Shown in pieces: positions 1-11,600 of a stretch of DNA of 64,000 nucleotides; position 1 is the first letter of the stretch; each line of letters begins with the position of its first letter. The stretch comes from Phanerochaete sordida (Eukaryota; Basidiomycota; Agaricomycetes; Polyporales; Phanerochaetaceae). Both the position numbers and the translations under genes were made by a program. The notes under the pieces are model-generated. The model was not told the origin of the DNA and did not search any database. It worked only from the letters and a program-made list of their open reading frames with translations. The stretch spans positions 1 through 64,000 of the forward strand of contig BPQB01000029.1 in NCBI GenBank assembly GCA_019973155.2, given 5' to 3'.

Positions 1-59
1 TGGCTGCCGGGGCTCTCGTGACCAGGACCCGGAAACCGGTCAGTCATGGTCACGTCTGA

Positions 60-110
60 CTCGGTCACTGACTAGTCACTGACTGGAGTGACTAGTCATT
101 GACCAGTCAC
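60..110. repeat. Cluster of TGAC(T/C)AGTCA palindromes
   Basis: Three 10-bp palindromes or near-palindromes lie at about 69-78, 89-98 and 100-109 (TGACTAGTCA twice, TGACCAGTCA once). They are embedded in further TCACTGACT units between 30 and 130. The spacing of roughly 20 and 11 bp resembles a cluster of dimeric transcription-factor sites. The half-site TGACT is bZIP-like, but no factor can be assigned from sequence alone. Confidence 0.5.
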
Positions 111-860
111 TGACTGGCCCATCACTGGATAGTGAGGCCACATCGCCTTAAGCGCTGCCTTCGAAGAGGATCTAGCGTCTAGGCTGCGTTGATGTTCAGT
201 GTCGTGTGCGCGGATTTTATCGATTATGACTGCTCAACTGACCTGGATTGCCAAGCAGTCACAATATCAAAGCCTCCGGCAGTTCTTGTGTCTGCGCTGG
301 TCCAAGATGGCCTCTCCGAGCGAGCTGCGAACACTATGCGTGGACAAAACGTAGGAGGTTGAGGAGAGCAAGTTCGGGTGAGAGCGTGCCAGGGAGTTTC
401 GGGGGTCTCCGCGTCATCACCACGGAAGAAGCTGAGCATATCGGCCGCGTTCTGGCCGAGTGAGAATCCTGCATGCGCATATACGTAGGCGAGCGAGCAT
501 GGTGGTCGTGCTGAAAGCGCTGCACGCGGCGCACGCGTCGTCGTCGCCGCGCGCAGGGAAGCGCCGGAGGCAGAAACGCGACTTGCGTGTCTCGCATGTC
601 TCACGCGCACCCACTTCGAACTCCCTCTCGCATCTCGCGCTCGCACCGCTCGGGCCCTCGTAATCGCCTACAGCGGCGTCGCCACTGCGTCTCGGGCGGT
701 GACAACACCTGGGCGGCCCATCCGTCGGACGTCTGCGCCTCGCATCTGGGCTCCCACGGCGTGCGTATCCTGCGCTCACACACACCGCGCGCGCGGCCCG
801 GATGCGTTTCGCTGCTGGCACATCTGGCACCGATGGGGCGAGCTGAGTACCGGTCGCTGC

Positions 861-868
861 TATATAGC
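861..868 (+). promoter_or_regulatory. TATA box of the ABM-like gene at 938
   Basis: TATATAGC lies about 75 nt upstream of the ATG at 938, a spacing repeated in several other genes of this window. Confidence 0.6.
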
Positions 869-937
869 ACCGCGAGACGGCCTGCGGCGGCTTCTGTGTC
901 CTCGACGCTCGCGACGTAGCAGGGACTCGATACGACG

Positions 938-1709
938 ATGGCGCCCTGCCTTGAGATCCTGGTCGCAAAGCCGACGGAGGACTACCACAACGACCCCACG
1001 CTCTCTCACCCGATCTTTGACATCGTCGGCGCCGCGGAGGGCTGCCTCGGGTGCGTTGTTCTCTCTTGTACTTGTAGCTCTCCCTGAGCAAACGCAGCAT
1101 CTACTACGGCACCGCGCTCGAAGACCGCGACATGCTCGTGCTGCTGATCCGTGAGTACATCCCCCGCGCACACACATCGCGCCCGCGACCGACGCGCCCG
1201 CAGCGTGGCGCACGCTCGAGGACCACCTCGCGCTCATCAACGACAAGGAGCGCTACGGGCGCATGGGCGCGCACTTCGTGCGCTGCGCGGACATGGCGAA
1301 CATGGACCTCTTCCACACGACGCTCGACGTGCCGCTCGGCCCCGTCCTGCGCGCGCCGTACGTCTCGTTCGTGCGCGTCAAGGGCCCCGCGCCCGGGCAC
1401 ACGCTCGAGGAGCTGCTGAAGGAGACGGCGGCCATCGCGCGGGTGACGGACGTGCAGGGGTGTACCGGCGGCGGGTGGGGTAAGGCGCACGAGAAGGACG
1501 AGGTCGTGTTGTTGCACGGGTGGGAGGACCCGAAGGTGCGTTGTCGAGTGGGCTGCGGCGAGCGGTGCTGACATGCGTTGCAGTATCATGCTGAAGTAGC
1601 GAAGCTTGAGAGTGTACAAGAAGGTCTTAAGCCGTGGCGTGAAGTCTCGGGCGAGATGAAGACCGTGCATGTACCGCTCACGACTTTCAAGAAATACGAG
1701 GGACAGTAG
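938..1709 (+). CDS. Tandem ABM-like (dimeric alpha/beta barrel) protein, copy 1
   Basis: I read four exons: 938-1050, 1098-1150, 1204-1535 and 1584-1709. All introns are GT-AG and 47-53 nt, giving 207 residues. The protein starts MAPCLEILVAKPTE and has two similar halves. The first half has Y-Y-G...W-R-T-L-E-D-H, as in antibiotic-biosynthesis-monooxygenase (ABM) folds. The second ends in LLHGWEDPKYHAEV followed by a short amphipathic tail. The fold assignment is from pattern only. Such proteins are small, soluble and cofactor-free, acting as monooxygenases or ligand binders. Two paralogs follow at 2469 and 11601 with the same exon 1 length (113 nt) and intron phases, so the gene model is well supported. 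The substrate is unknown. Confidence 0.8.
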
Positions 1710-2468
1710 CATTGCAAACGCAGCTGGCCCCACAAATTAATCTGCCCCTCTTCTTCCAAGCTGTAGCCTGACATAGGATGCTTGGTGAAGTGTGCTCAGT
1801 AAATTGTGGCGTTGAACCCGGGAGGTCTGTCCGCAGGACGCGGCGTTCTTTACGCCGTGAACTGAAATCTCTTCGGTTTGAACTGGAGAATTTTTGGCTT
1901 TATATCGTTCGCCGGGCCCCACAGAGCACCCTCAGAGCTGGGCGGTCCATATGTCATCACGATTGAGAGAAAGCTTCGCGTGCCCTCCTCGTCGCCAGTG
2001 TGCCAAGCGCGTCTACATCACGTGCAAATCCCGGAACGGCAGTGCCCGGGGTCCATGACCCAGGCTCAGCGCGAGCCGCATGCACATGTCTCACACCCAA
2101 ACTCTCCTCTGCGTCCCACCTCTATCTCGCGCCTCCGCTGCACCGCTCTGTCTGGGCCCTGCTGACAATGCGCGGGCGGCCCACTCCTCGTCGGGCGGCG
2201 TCGCGCGCTCTGCGACGGCAGCGCGCGCGCACCCGCTGCGTCCACACGCTCGCCGGCTGCACGCCACGGCCCCCGTTTCGCCCGGGCGCACCCTGCGCAC
2301 GCCGGCGCACGGCGTGCGCGCCCTGACAAACGAGTTCAAGTGCTACGGATGCAGCTCCCCGGACGGACACACGTATATAATGCGCCGCGCGTCGACTCGG
2401 ACTGGCCTGCAGCGCGTTCGCTTGCAGCACGCACCGACCGCCGCACGCACCGACGCACACGGACGACC
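1710..2468. other. Intergenic region and promoter of ABM-like copy 2
   Basis: There is no gene-like reading frame. A TATATAA box lies at 2374-2380, about 90 nt before the ATG at 2469. The rest is GC-rich and otherwise featureless. Confidence 0.5.
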
Positions 2469-3239
2469 ATGGCGCCCTGCCTCGAAATCATGATAGCAAA
2501 GCCGACCGAGGCTTTCCGCAAGGACCCAACGCTCGCGTACCCCATCTACGAGATCTGCGCGGAGACCGAAGGCTGTCTCGGGTGCGTCTGCTATCCATGC
2601 GCCCTCACCCCCAGGCTGACGCCCCGCAGCATCTTCTACGGCTTCGCGCTCGAGGACCCCGACGTCTTCATGTTCGCCGTCCGTAAGCCCCCTCCCCCCT
2701 TCCCGCCACCCGCCGCATACCAACCCGCCCGCAGCCTGGGCGAGCCTCGCGCACCACGAGGCGCTGCGCGCCGACAGCGCGCGCTATGCACAGATGGCGG
2801 CGCACTTCGCGTGCGTCGACGTAAGCACTATGCACGTCGCGCACGTCACGCTCGACGCGCCGCTCGCGCCCGTGCTACGCGCGCCGTGCGTGTCGTACGT
2901 GCACGTGAAGAGTGCCGCGCCCGGGCGCACGCGCGCGGAGCTCGAGCGCGCGACCGCGGTCGTCGCGGAAGTGGAGGGCGTCCCGGGGTGCACCGGCGGC
3001 GGGTGGGCGAAGATGTATGAGCGGGAGGAGTATGTGCTGTTGCATGGGTGGGAGGACCCCAAGGTGCGTGGTGTGCGTGGTGTTGGGGGATGTGGCGGCT
3101 GATGCGCGGGCAGTATCATGCCGAGGCGGCGAAGCTCGGGTGGGTGCAGGAGCGGGTCAGGAAGTGGCGCGAGGTCGTCGGCGAGGCGACTGAGACGGTC
3201 CACATCCCGCTCACTGCGTACAAGGAGTGGAAGGCTTGA
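2469..3239 (+). CDS. Tandem ABM-like (dimeric alpha/beta barrel) protein, copy 2
   Basis: The exons are 2469-2581, 2630-2682, 2735-3063 and 3114-3239, giving 206 residues. Exon lengths of 113, 53 and 126 nt and all splice phases equal those of the copy at 938, so this is a tandem duplicate. The start MAPCLEIMIAKPTE and the C-terminal half (CTGGGWAKMYEREE, LLHGWEDPKYHAEAAKL) align with copy 1. The sequence has diverged most in the middle of exon 3. Function is presumed to match copy 1: a small two-domain alpha/beta barrel protein of unknown ligand. Confidence 0.8.
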
Positions 3240-4159
3240 CCCACCGCCGGGGAGTAAGTCTTTGGGGTGGGGTGGATCCAGCAGGACAGGACGATGTTTC
3301 GTGTCCCGTAGCAGACTCAATAATATGTGGCGTTGATCCTCTGGGGATCATCGACACATGTTATCGAGCTGTCTGGGGCATATGTGCTGGGCGGGCAAAG
3401 GACAGTAGGTGTGAGCGATGGCGTCGCAACTGCCTAGTGCCCATGAATTCCTAGCACGCTGACCTGGAAATCCCTATAGACGAGCAGTTCGAGCGAAGGC
3501 CGCCAATGTCAATCCATCTTTCACATCAGCCCCATGTCCGAGTCGGAAATGACGACTACGTATGCTCTCCCCAGCAGCCGGATATCCGTCTGTCATCTAT
3601 GCAATTCGTGACAAATTCCAGTCCCTCCCCAGTCTGCACGGCGAACCTGTATCGTCGCAAACCTCGGGTGAATCCCGACGGCTGCGCATTTGAAACTGAA
3701 GTAGACAACGCGGCATGTGCGGAAAATCTTCTGCAAAGCAGCGCCTTCTTCCTCCGCGATAGATTTTCAGGCACGGCCGCGCGTTGTTGTCGCGCGTTGA
3801 CCCACGAATTCTGTACGCACCACCGGGACCCACAATATAATGATGGCTCCGTGCCAGGCACGCAGGCCTCCTGTCTGCGCCGCCGCTTGCCCTGGCGACG
3901 GCGATGGGTCCCTGGGGGCCGGCGTCTGCGCGGGCGAGGCAGCCGCGTCCGCGCCCGGATCAGGATCAAGGTTGGCTATCCGGAGAGAAGCCCGCCGGCA
4001 GCTGAGACCGCGGGCACGAGGCACGCCGAGCGCGGCGGCGGCGCGCGGAGCACCGACAGGTGCAATGCCGGACACGGCCCGGTCGCCATATAAGACCCCG
4101 CGTGCAACCACCCGGCTCCCCTGCCCCATCCCTGCGACCCGCCCCCGCCGTCGTCCACC
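3240..4159. other. Intergenic region and promoter of the small secreted protein gene
   Basis: I see no supported gene. An ATATAAGA box at about 4088-4095 lies roughly 70 nt before the ATG at 4160. Confidence 0.5.
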
Positions 4160-4692
4160 ATGAAGCTGCCCTCCGCGCTCGCTGTATGCGCCGCCCTCCT
4201 CGCCGTGCTCGGCACCGCCGTCGCTGCCCCCGTCCCTGTACGTCCCCTCGTTGATCTCGCATGCCCTTTGCTCACGTTCTCGCAGGAGCCTCAAATTGAA
4301 GACGTCAGTACCTTCCCTATCGTCCTCCCCGTCGCGCACTCACTCCCCCACAGCGAGGCTACTGCGGACAGGGCGGCGGCGCCGAAAACTGCAGCACCTG
4401 GTAGCGAACACCACCGACAGCTGCACACCGTCCCCGCAAGCCAAAGCCCCACCCACCCACCCAGCAGCCGTCCCCGAAGCGTCCCCCGCCGTCTTTCATC
4501 TCTCCCGTGCCTCCCTTTCAGACCGTCCAAGCGTGTACACTTTGCAGAACTCGACTACTCTTACCGTGAGTCCCCCTGCGCCCGCCCGCCTGCCCGCCGC
4601 CTGACCCGCGCCCCCGCGCCTGCAGCCGCGTCATTCGTTGCTTTCGCTTTCGCTTCTTGCAGACACAAATTACTGTACCACCCGAGTGGTGA
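4160..4692 (+). CDS. Putative small secreted protein; exon structure uncertain
   Basis: A TATA box is followed by an ATG opening a clear signal peptide (MKLPSALAVCAALLAVLG, then TAVAAPVP with a likely cleavage after AAA or VAA). My preferred model is 4160-4237, 4286-4303, 4395-4565 and 4663-4692. It uses GT-AG introns, keeps frame throughout and gives 98 residues ending in TVPPEW. A competing acceptor at 4350 would instead yield a 48-residue product ending in a Cys-containing tail (GYCGQGG...NCSTW). The mature part is short and rich in Thr, Pro and Ser; I recognise no domain. The start and the secretion signal are firm; the 3' half is not. RNA evidence would decide between the two. Confidence 0.5.
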
Positions 4693-6445
4693 ACCATTCC
4701 TATTTGCGCACCCCGTCCCGCCCGCCGCGCCCGTGTGCCCCGGTCACATGCCCCCGCGCACCGCATGGCGCGCACACGCTAAGCCCCCTGGGGTATCTCC
4801 GCGCAGATGTGGAGCGCGAGGGCACGACGCTGCGAGCCGTGCCCTGGCGCCGCGAGCCGCCTCGCACGCTATCGCTCGAAGCACCCGCGATTGGATCGCG
4901 TGCCGCGCCTGCGATAGCATCGACGCTTCCCGTGCGTGGTTCGTCATTGAACCGTGGCGCGAACACAGGCCCCGCTGCAGAAGCACGCCGTTCATTGAAG
5001 CCCGCAATTACGAGGCGCGCCTTGGGGGGCTGTCAGGCCGCGGACGCTGAGCCCTGCGAGCCGCTCGCGGGCGTGGCACATGCCAACAGGTCGCGTCGCG
5101 CGCACCGTGCTCATCGGCGTCTGCGATGCCAAGGCAGGGTGCCGACGCTGATGCCGATGAACCTTGCGTTTCTATCTGTCGACTGACCGCGTCGCGATCG
5201 TATTTACGCCTGCAGGGACGACGCAGCGTGTCGCGGATACGTATGCCAAGCTGTTGCGTGCGTCAGGCTGCGGGGTGCGATCCCATGCGAGCCAGCGCAA
5301 GCCGTCGCGCGCTGAATTCCCATGCTAAGCTCGTGCTGCTCGCACCCAGACACTTCTCGCTGCGCTGAGATGCTGGCTGGGCCTTCTCCCACTCGACAGC
5401 TGTTTGTGCGAGCCTCTGGTAGCACATAGCAGGGCCCTGTGCGTTCGCAGCCACGCCTGATAGCAGCACAACGGCTTCCCATGGCTGATCTTCTGCTGAT
5501 GCACACACAGAAAAAAGCCAAAGCCGCGGGTGGAAGCTCGCCGTGCGCAGTACATCGACGGGGGTCCGGCAAATTACGCGCGACGCGTCCGTCATGTTTT
5601 GAATGGCGGTCGCACGTCTGCCATCCACGATCAACCTGCGAGCATCACGATCCATGCGTATTTACGCCCGCAGCCTCACTCTGGCACGAGGGAAATCACA
5701 ACATTCAAACAGGGTTAGTAGAAAATAAATGGGTGATACAGTACGTGCCTACATCTTGAAGGGAAACTGGATGGGCCGCCTCACATGCGACTCTCATTTT
5801 CAGCGCCCTCCGCCTCGCTCACTGTTCAAGAGGGGTGGCTGAAGGTGACTCTCGACCCCAACTCGACGAACGAGCTACAATATGACGTCATCACACTCGC
5901 AGCTGACATTCGCCCTCCGCTCTTTTGCTGTTCATCTCGTAGTCAGTGCTGTGGTTTTGTAGATTTGTGCCAATAGATTCTAGACTTGATTTCGCCTTCC
6001 GCACTAGAATCTATACTCTATCAAAATGCTGTGGAAAGGCATCCACTATTCTTGAGACCTGTAATGATACAGTAAAACTGGCAGGGATGCCCGTATTAAT
6101 GGTGTTGGTTCTTGGACAATAAAGGCCCAAAATATTTCAGCTGACCAGTAAAGGAGCCCGTAAGCCGCTTACAATCCATACCAATGCGTGCAATACATGG
6201 GAAATAGTCTCGTGTGGTTGTGCACGCGTTGTGCCAAGTTGTCTTGTGGGGACGATCGATGTTGCCGCAGTCAACTCAGCACGCGGGGTTAGCTCTTACG
6301 GAGTACTCGCCAGACCCTCTCTAGCTACACTGGCTATCACACACAAGCTGTTCATCACGAACAGGGGATGCAGATCCTCGATTAGCATCGCAGCAGCACA
6401 GTAAATATAGCACCATCACAATCAGCGCCCGGCCCTGCCCCTGCC
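4693..6445. other. 1.75-kb gene-poor stretch
   Basis: There is no reading frame with family features or consistent splicing. The string GTATTTACGCC(T/C)GCAG occurs twice (near 5201 and 5659). An 11-bp inverted repeat is listed separately. The right end is the 3' flank of the PPR gene. Confidence 0.45.
5973..6014. repeat. Inverted repeat, 11-bp arms
   Basis: ATAGATTCTAG (5973-5983) and its exact reverse complement (6004-6014) are separated by 20 nt. It could form a hairpin in RNA. It lies in a gene-free region with no obvious promoter role. Confidence 0.6.
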
Positions 6446-9249
6446 CTAGACCGCGGGCTCCGCACGGTACACGGGGTGCATCGTCGCCTCCAGCGCCCGC
6501 TCGCGCCGCGCCCGCAGCGCGCCCTCGTATGCCTTGCACAGCCACGTCACGTACCGCACGTCGGCTGTGCGCCCCGCCGCCGCGAGCCGGTGGTGCAGCG
6601 CCTCGAGCTCGCCGAACGCGAGCAGCGGCGGCACCGCGTCGTCCGGGATCTCCGCTGCGTTGAACACCCGCACGAGCGGACGCGCGCCGAGCAGGTTCGT
6701 GCGTGTGCTCCGGAAGGGCGCGCGCGCCGGCGGGTCGCGGAGCGTGGAGGGCGGGTAGGCGGCGGCGAATGCTTTGGTGAGCTCGACCGCGCGGTCGAGG
6801 TCGTTTGTCCTGTAGAGAGCGTAAGCTTCGAGTAGTCGGAACGTGAATGCTCCACATACAATGCATACAAGCGGATCATCGCCGCGTGAGCCCTCTCGAT
6901 GAGCCGTGCGTGCGCCGCCACCTCCTGCGGGCCCGTCGCGCGCCACGCGTCCTCGAGGGAGCGCCACTGCGCAAACGCCTCCTCCGCGACCTGCAGCGCC
7001 GCGGGGCGCTCGGGCTTCTTCGCGTTCGCGCAGCGCTCGAGGACCTCGACGTACGTGTGCGCGTTGCGCGGGACGCCCGCGTCGGCGTGCAGCGTGCTCC
7101 AGAGCGCGCGCCAGCGCTCGAGCGGCGCGTGCGCGTAGTGCACGGAGAGGTACGCGTTCAGCAGGCGCGGCGTGGGCTCGACGTGCGCGAACACGCCGCT
7201 CCCGCGCGCGCGGTCGGCGCGCAGCCGCGCGAAGAGCGCCTGCGCCTCGTACAGCACCTCCGGGTGGCTCTGCGGCGGGAGGCGCGTGAAGGCGTGGTCG
7301 GGCTCCGCGACGAGGTCCCGGGCTGCCTCTTCTGCCTGCGCGGCCGTCAGCGCCTCGGGCTCCTCTTGCTGCGTTGTAGCGTCTTGCGGTTTGTCTTGCG
7401 GTGCCTTCGGCGCAAGTGAGCGGTGGAACGGGACCCTGTATGCCGCGTATGCGTGGAAGACGTGCAGCATGATCTCCTCGTGTACCGAACGGCGCGGGTC
7501 GATTTGTTCCTGGCCGTCGGCGCCGCGCTGCATGCTCTCACGCGCCATCTCCGCGAGGATCCAGCGCACGCGTCCGAGGTCGCCGATTCGCTTCGCGCCC
7601 TCGAGCAGTGCACAGAAGAAGCGGCGGTCGGGCATGAACTGCGAGTGGCCGTACGCGTCGCGGTGCGCGTCCATCATCTGCTTCGCGAGTCGGAAGCCCT
7701 CGTGGACGTACTTGGCACGTCCTGAGCGCGCGCAGGCGAGGATGGTGGCGATATACGCGGCCGCCGTCGGCGCGATGCCGTTGTCGACCGTCATCTCCGT
7801 AAAAAGATCCAAGGCGCGCTCCGGCTCGCCATGGTTGGATATTGCCGACGACGCGCAGGCGCGGATCATCGTTGCGTACATGAAGGCGTCGGGCTTCGGG
7901 TGCGCGACGTAGCGCATGTGGGCAAAGAGGTCCCATGCATGCGCATGTGCCACGGCAGAGCGGGCGGAAAGGAGATGCGTGATGACGCGTGAATATGCCT
8001 TTTGGGGAGGTGCCAACCCGCGAGTTTCGTAGTCATGGAGTATGTGGAGGGCATCGGTAGGGAAAGCAGTATCTGAGATTGCTTCAAGGTACGTCCTTAT
8101 GTGGAGATCGCGCTGCGTTTCGGTAGGAGAAGCTAAGAGCGGGTTAGCATTGCACGTCTCAAAATACTACACACTATGCTCACCAATCAAGAACTTCGAT
8201 ACGAAGTCGTTTGCCTTTGCGACGTTGCCCGTTCTAGCATACACCACCAGCACCGCGTTGAAAGTTTCCTCCGGGATATCACATTTGGCCCGCTAGAGGT
8301 GGCATCAGCGACGAGCTTGACATAATATCCGAGAGACGTTCACTCACAATCATCAGGCTGAGTGCACGTTCGGCTGCGTCAGTATCGCGTTCGCGAATCT
8401 TCAGAAAGTCAGTAAAGCTTCGCTTGCGAGAGTGCAGTTGAACGTACACAATGATAAATCAATGCCATCCATTCCTTCTGCGAGACAAGCATCACCGGGA
8501 CGTCTAGCACGGCATCCGCAGCGTCTTCGCTTTCCGCCTTCGTCGTGTACGCCTCAGCTGTCTCCAGGTCTGCTATCACCTGATCGAGCTGCTGCAGTAT
8601 AGCATAGCGCATAGGTTGAGCAGCAATTGCCGACGTAGACGGCTCGGAAATGTCGGGCAGCAGTCGCTCTGCAATTTTCTGCACAATAGGAAGAGGATCT
8701 TCTTCAGGTTTCTTGACGGCGGGCTCTTGCGTTTCTTCCTGTGGCAGGGCAAGAAGATCTTCGTACAGTGCCAACAGATGCGACTCGTCGTAAAACTCGT
8801 GAGTCTTCAAGGCATCCTGCACAGGGAGAAGTTAAGCAAAGGCTCGGGAACACTTCATGAGGCGACGCACCCCAGATATCACTGTGTGCTTCAAAGCGTT
8901 CACGCGATCCTCCAGAGTTGACACTACTCTGGGCTGTGGGTCTCCAAAAGGGACGGCGGCCTTTCCTTTCGCCTTTGCATTTGACTTTCTGAAAGTAGGC
9001 CGATGTCGTCTCAGCTTCAGCATTTGAAGCATACGCGTAGAGGACGCACCTCATCGAATACAGCGAATGGCTATCCTTCTCGTACTCTTGAGGCGATATC
9101 CGAGGTTTCAGCATGACGGCTGAGTGCGCATGCCTCTGCGTTGTAGTCCGTCCAAGACTGCTCGCGACTGCCTTCGTCCGTCCAGCAGAAGCACTCGTCC
9201 GGGCGAGCACTAGATCAACGAGCCCAGGAGGCAAGCGGAGGCCGGACAT
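6446..9249 (-). CDS. Pentatricopeptide repeat (PPR) protein, probably mitochondrial
   Basis: Seven exons keep one continuous frame: 9249-9050, 8988-8871, 8816-8448, 8398-8348, 8292-8184, 8132-6860 and 6809-6446, giving 827 residues. The first 45 residues are basic, Ser/Thr-rich and free of acidic residues apart from one Asp, as in mitochondrial presequences. Helical repeat pairs typical of PPR proteins recur from about residue 160 onward (for example NAVLVVYARTGNVAKAND, YATMIRACASS followed by PERALDLFTEM). PPR proteins bind organellar RNA for processing, stability or translation, and that is the inferred role; the target transcript cannot be told. The last intron (6810-6859) is needed to stay in frame, because the uninterrupted frame leads into unrelated sequence. 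No TATA box is apparent, as usual for housekeeping genes. Confidence 0.85.
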
Positions 9250-9676
9250 GGCGTGCCCGTGTGTCGTGCAGAGAGTTTTCGGGGGAAATGGGCGTTCTAG
9301 GAGCCCAGTAAAGCGATAGTTCTGTCCTTGACCAGGAGAGGTGCGTCGTGAAGCCAAGCAGACGAGGAGGAGGGGTCGCAGGACAAGAAAGCGCGAAAGG
9401 TCCCGCCCAACAATTTCGCAGCGCGGACTCCGGAAACCCCGTTAGGCGCCCACTAGTGAAGCACCTATTAGACGCCGTCCATATCGCTGCTTCACGACAT
9501 CGACCTTCTCGTACCCTCAACACCTCGCTGTGCTCGCTATTCGCTGCCCACCGTGTATGCGTACGATTCTTCAGGTGAAATTTGGTGCATTTAAGAAAGT
9601 TGCACTCATAAAGCACGTCCTCAGAGCAGGTATACTACGACAGTTCACAAATCACTATTATAGCTAGCTTCAGCGA
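9250..9676. other. Spacer between PPR gene start and MBL gene 3' end
   Basis: This holds the PPR gene promoter (no TATA seen) and the 3' flank of the MBL-fold gene. An upstream in-frame ATG at 9357 would extend the PPR presequence by 36 residues; I prefer 9249 because it gives a cleaner targeting peptide. Confidence 0.4.
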
Positions 9677-10570
9677 TTACAGGGGAGGAAGCTTTCCACC
9701 GGGGAACCACACGTCTTTCTTCTCGTTCTCGTCAAACCACGGCCTATCGTGCGCAATGATAACCTGCACCCGCGGCTCGCCCTCCATGAGCTCGCGGATG
9801 TGCGCGATGTGCTCCGCCGACTTCTCCGGGTCGAGGTGCGCGCATCCGAAGATGTTGTGGCACGGGATCTTCGCCTCGCCGTACAACAGCCTGCGGTCGT
9901 GCGCGCTGTCTCCGGCGAGGAAGACCCACGCGCCGTCGGGCGACGTGCGCGCGAGGAGGTTCACGTGCCCCGCGACGTGCCCCGTGCCCGCGTCGACGAT
10001 GTACACGCTGCCGTCGCCGTAAAAGTCGAGTGCGTGCTCGAAGGGGCCGAGCGGCGGCGCGGTGGATAGGTCGAGGAAGCGCGTGCGGACCAGGGGCAGC
10101 AGGTCGGACGGCAGCGGCGCGTGCGGGTTCTGCGGGAAGCCGTTCGCGAGCACCTCGCGCGAGCCCGCGCCGACGACGAACGTTGACTGCTTGAAGAGAG
10201 CGGGGTCGCCGACGTGGTCGAGGTGCAGGTGCGAGAGGCAGACGTGCTTGACGTCGTCCGCGGAGAGACCACCCGCTGCCAGCGAGTCGACGACGTCCTG
10301 CTCGACGACTATGTCGAACTGCAACTTCTCCACCAGCCCGATGACGTTGGGCCCGAACTTTTGCCAGTCTTTCCGAATGCCCAAGTCGAAGAGGAATGTG
10401 TCCCCTGTCTTCGAGTGCTGCAGGAGGAAAGGCAGAGCCGGGAGGTTGAGCCGTTCGCCTGGTTGGGCAGTGTCGATGATCCACTCAAGGGGAGCCTCAA
10501 TCATTCCTCCGCGCAGAGCAGAGACGTTGACATACGCCTGGTCTTTCTGAGGCGGCGGAAGGGGTGACAT
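9677..10570 (-). CDS. MBL-fold metallohydrolase, AHL-lactonase-like, copy 1
   Basis: One uninterrupted 297-residue frame. The metal-binding signature SHLHLDH places H114, H116, D118 and H119. The remaining ligands expected in the family are present: H198 in TGHVAGHVNLL, D221 in AGDSAHD and H274 in IIAHDRPW. Order and spacing match N-acyl-homoserine-lactonase-type members of the metallo-beta-lactamase superfamily, which hydrolyse lactones or related esters using two zinc ions. No signal peptide is visible, so it is likely cytosolic. The true substrate is unknown. A paralog of equal length lies at 12637-13530, and an ABM-like gene sits between them. Both copies are intronless, which stands out in this intron-rich window. 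Confidence 0.88.
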   Translation of the reverse strand: MSPLPPPQKDQAYVNVSALRGGMIEAPLEWIIDTAQPGERLNLPALPFLLQHSKTGDTFLFDLGIRKDWQKFGPNVIGLVEKLQFDIVVEQDVVDSLAAGGLSADDVKHVCLSHLHLDHVGDPALFKQSTFVVGAGSREVLANGFPQNPHAPLPSDLLPLVRTRFLDLSTAPPLGPFEHALDFYGDGSVYIVDAGTGHVAGHVNLLARTSPDGAWVFLAGDSAHDRRLLYGEAKIPCHNIFGCAHLDPEKSAEHIAHIRELMEGEPRVQVIIAHDRPWFDENEKKDVWFPGGKLPPL

Positions 10571-11600
10571 CGTTGATTGTTTCTGAATTCTAATAAGACA
10601 GTGTCAGTACTGGGCCTCAAACGATGGCATCCTATCGCAGCTCACGTCGGAGGGCTTCAGGCGCACGGATGCTGTTGCAAGCTTCACATTGTCCCGCTAC
10701 CGTGTATATATACAGTCGTTCACGCGTTCAGGAAGGTTGATTTGCTGACGAGAGCAGATCCGATGCCTACATCCCGCATGGCCTTACGCGTAGATCTGGG
10801 AAGAACTGGCGAATGTTCTCGAGTGCGGGTGAGCTGCGTCCAGCCAGATGACATTCCAGACGCATCGACAGGCGTCAGGAGCATCCGCCACAGTATGTAC
10901 TACGCGCAGGTCACTGTTCGCTCGGAGTCAAAGCACCGAGATCTTCACAGACAGGACACTTGGCAGGGCTATAAATGGGCCATGACAGCAACGCACATTC
11001 ATAAGAAATCACGTAGATGCCCATCGACGCGCTCTGTAGGCCGACCCCGATGCCCTCGGCATTGACATTCTTACTCATCTCGCCCGAGCTTCGACTGCAG
11101 GTCATAGATGCAGTTGGTCGCCAGGGCGCATAAACAGCCCACTTGGTCAGCCTACGGATCCGCGTTAGATTCAACAGCTGCGCACGCAAAGCAGAGACTG
11201 CTGCGCTCTCGGTGTGTCCGCGAAGGCCTAGGATCCGCTGCTTCGTTCGTGCTACATACACCGCCAATTGCTCATCACCTCATTACCGTTGTTGCAGAGC
11301 CGACCTTGCAAATCGCAGAACTCGAAATCCGCCTAGCCCAGCAGGGACAACGTCAGCTTGAACAGTGAACACCACACCTGGAGGCGCGAGTCATCCCTGT
11401 ATTGTCGACGCTTTCCGCCTCCACGTCTGCGCGCACCTCCTCGTGCAAAATCACACGCGCGTCGCGGACGAGCAACTCGCAGCTCCGGCATCACCGTCAC
11501 CCACGGCAAATATGTTCGCGCCGATCGGCGTCGCGAGAGGTACATAACGTGGCGCCGCAGGCCGCGTACTTCCTCTCCCTCCCCTCTCCCTCTCCCAGCA
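10571..11600. promoter_or_regulatory. Intergenic region between MBL copy 1 and ABM-like copy 3
   Basis: The left part is the MBL copy 1 promoter, with GTATATATAC at 10704-10713 and CAGCCAGATGACAT at 10841-10854. Both recur upstream of MBL copy 2. The right part is the promoter of the gene at 11601, where I see no TATA box. No further gene is supported. Confidence 0.55.

Larger units (their letters stand above)
1..937. other. Intergenic region upstream of the first ABM-like gene
   Basis: I see no convincing gene. The open frames here overlap on several strands, have no splice logic and show no recognisable domain. The left edge holds the palindrome cluster listed separately, and the right edge holds the core promoter of the gene at 938. 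Confidence 0.5.

Noticed and set aside
4160..5050. An uninterrupted 296-residue reading of the secreted protein gene.
   Set aside because: It runs through perfect splice sites (for example GTGAGT at 4566) into low-complexity text and ignores intron signals.
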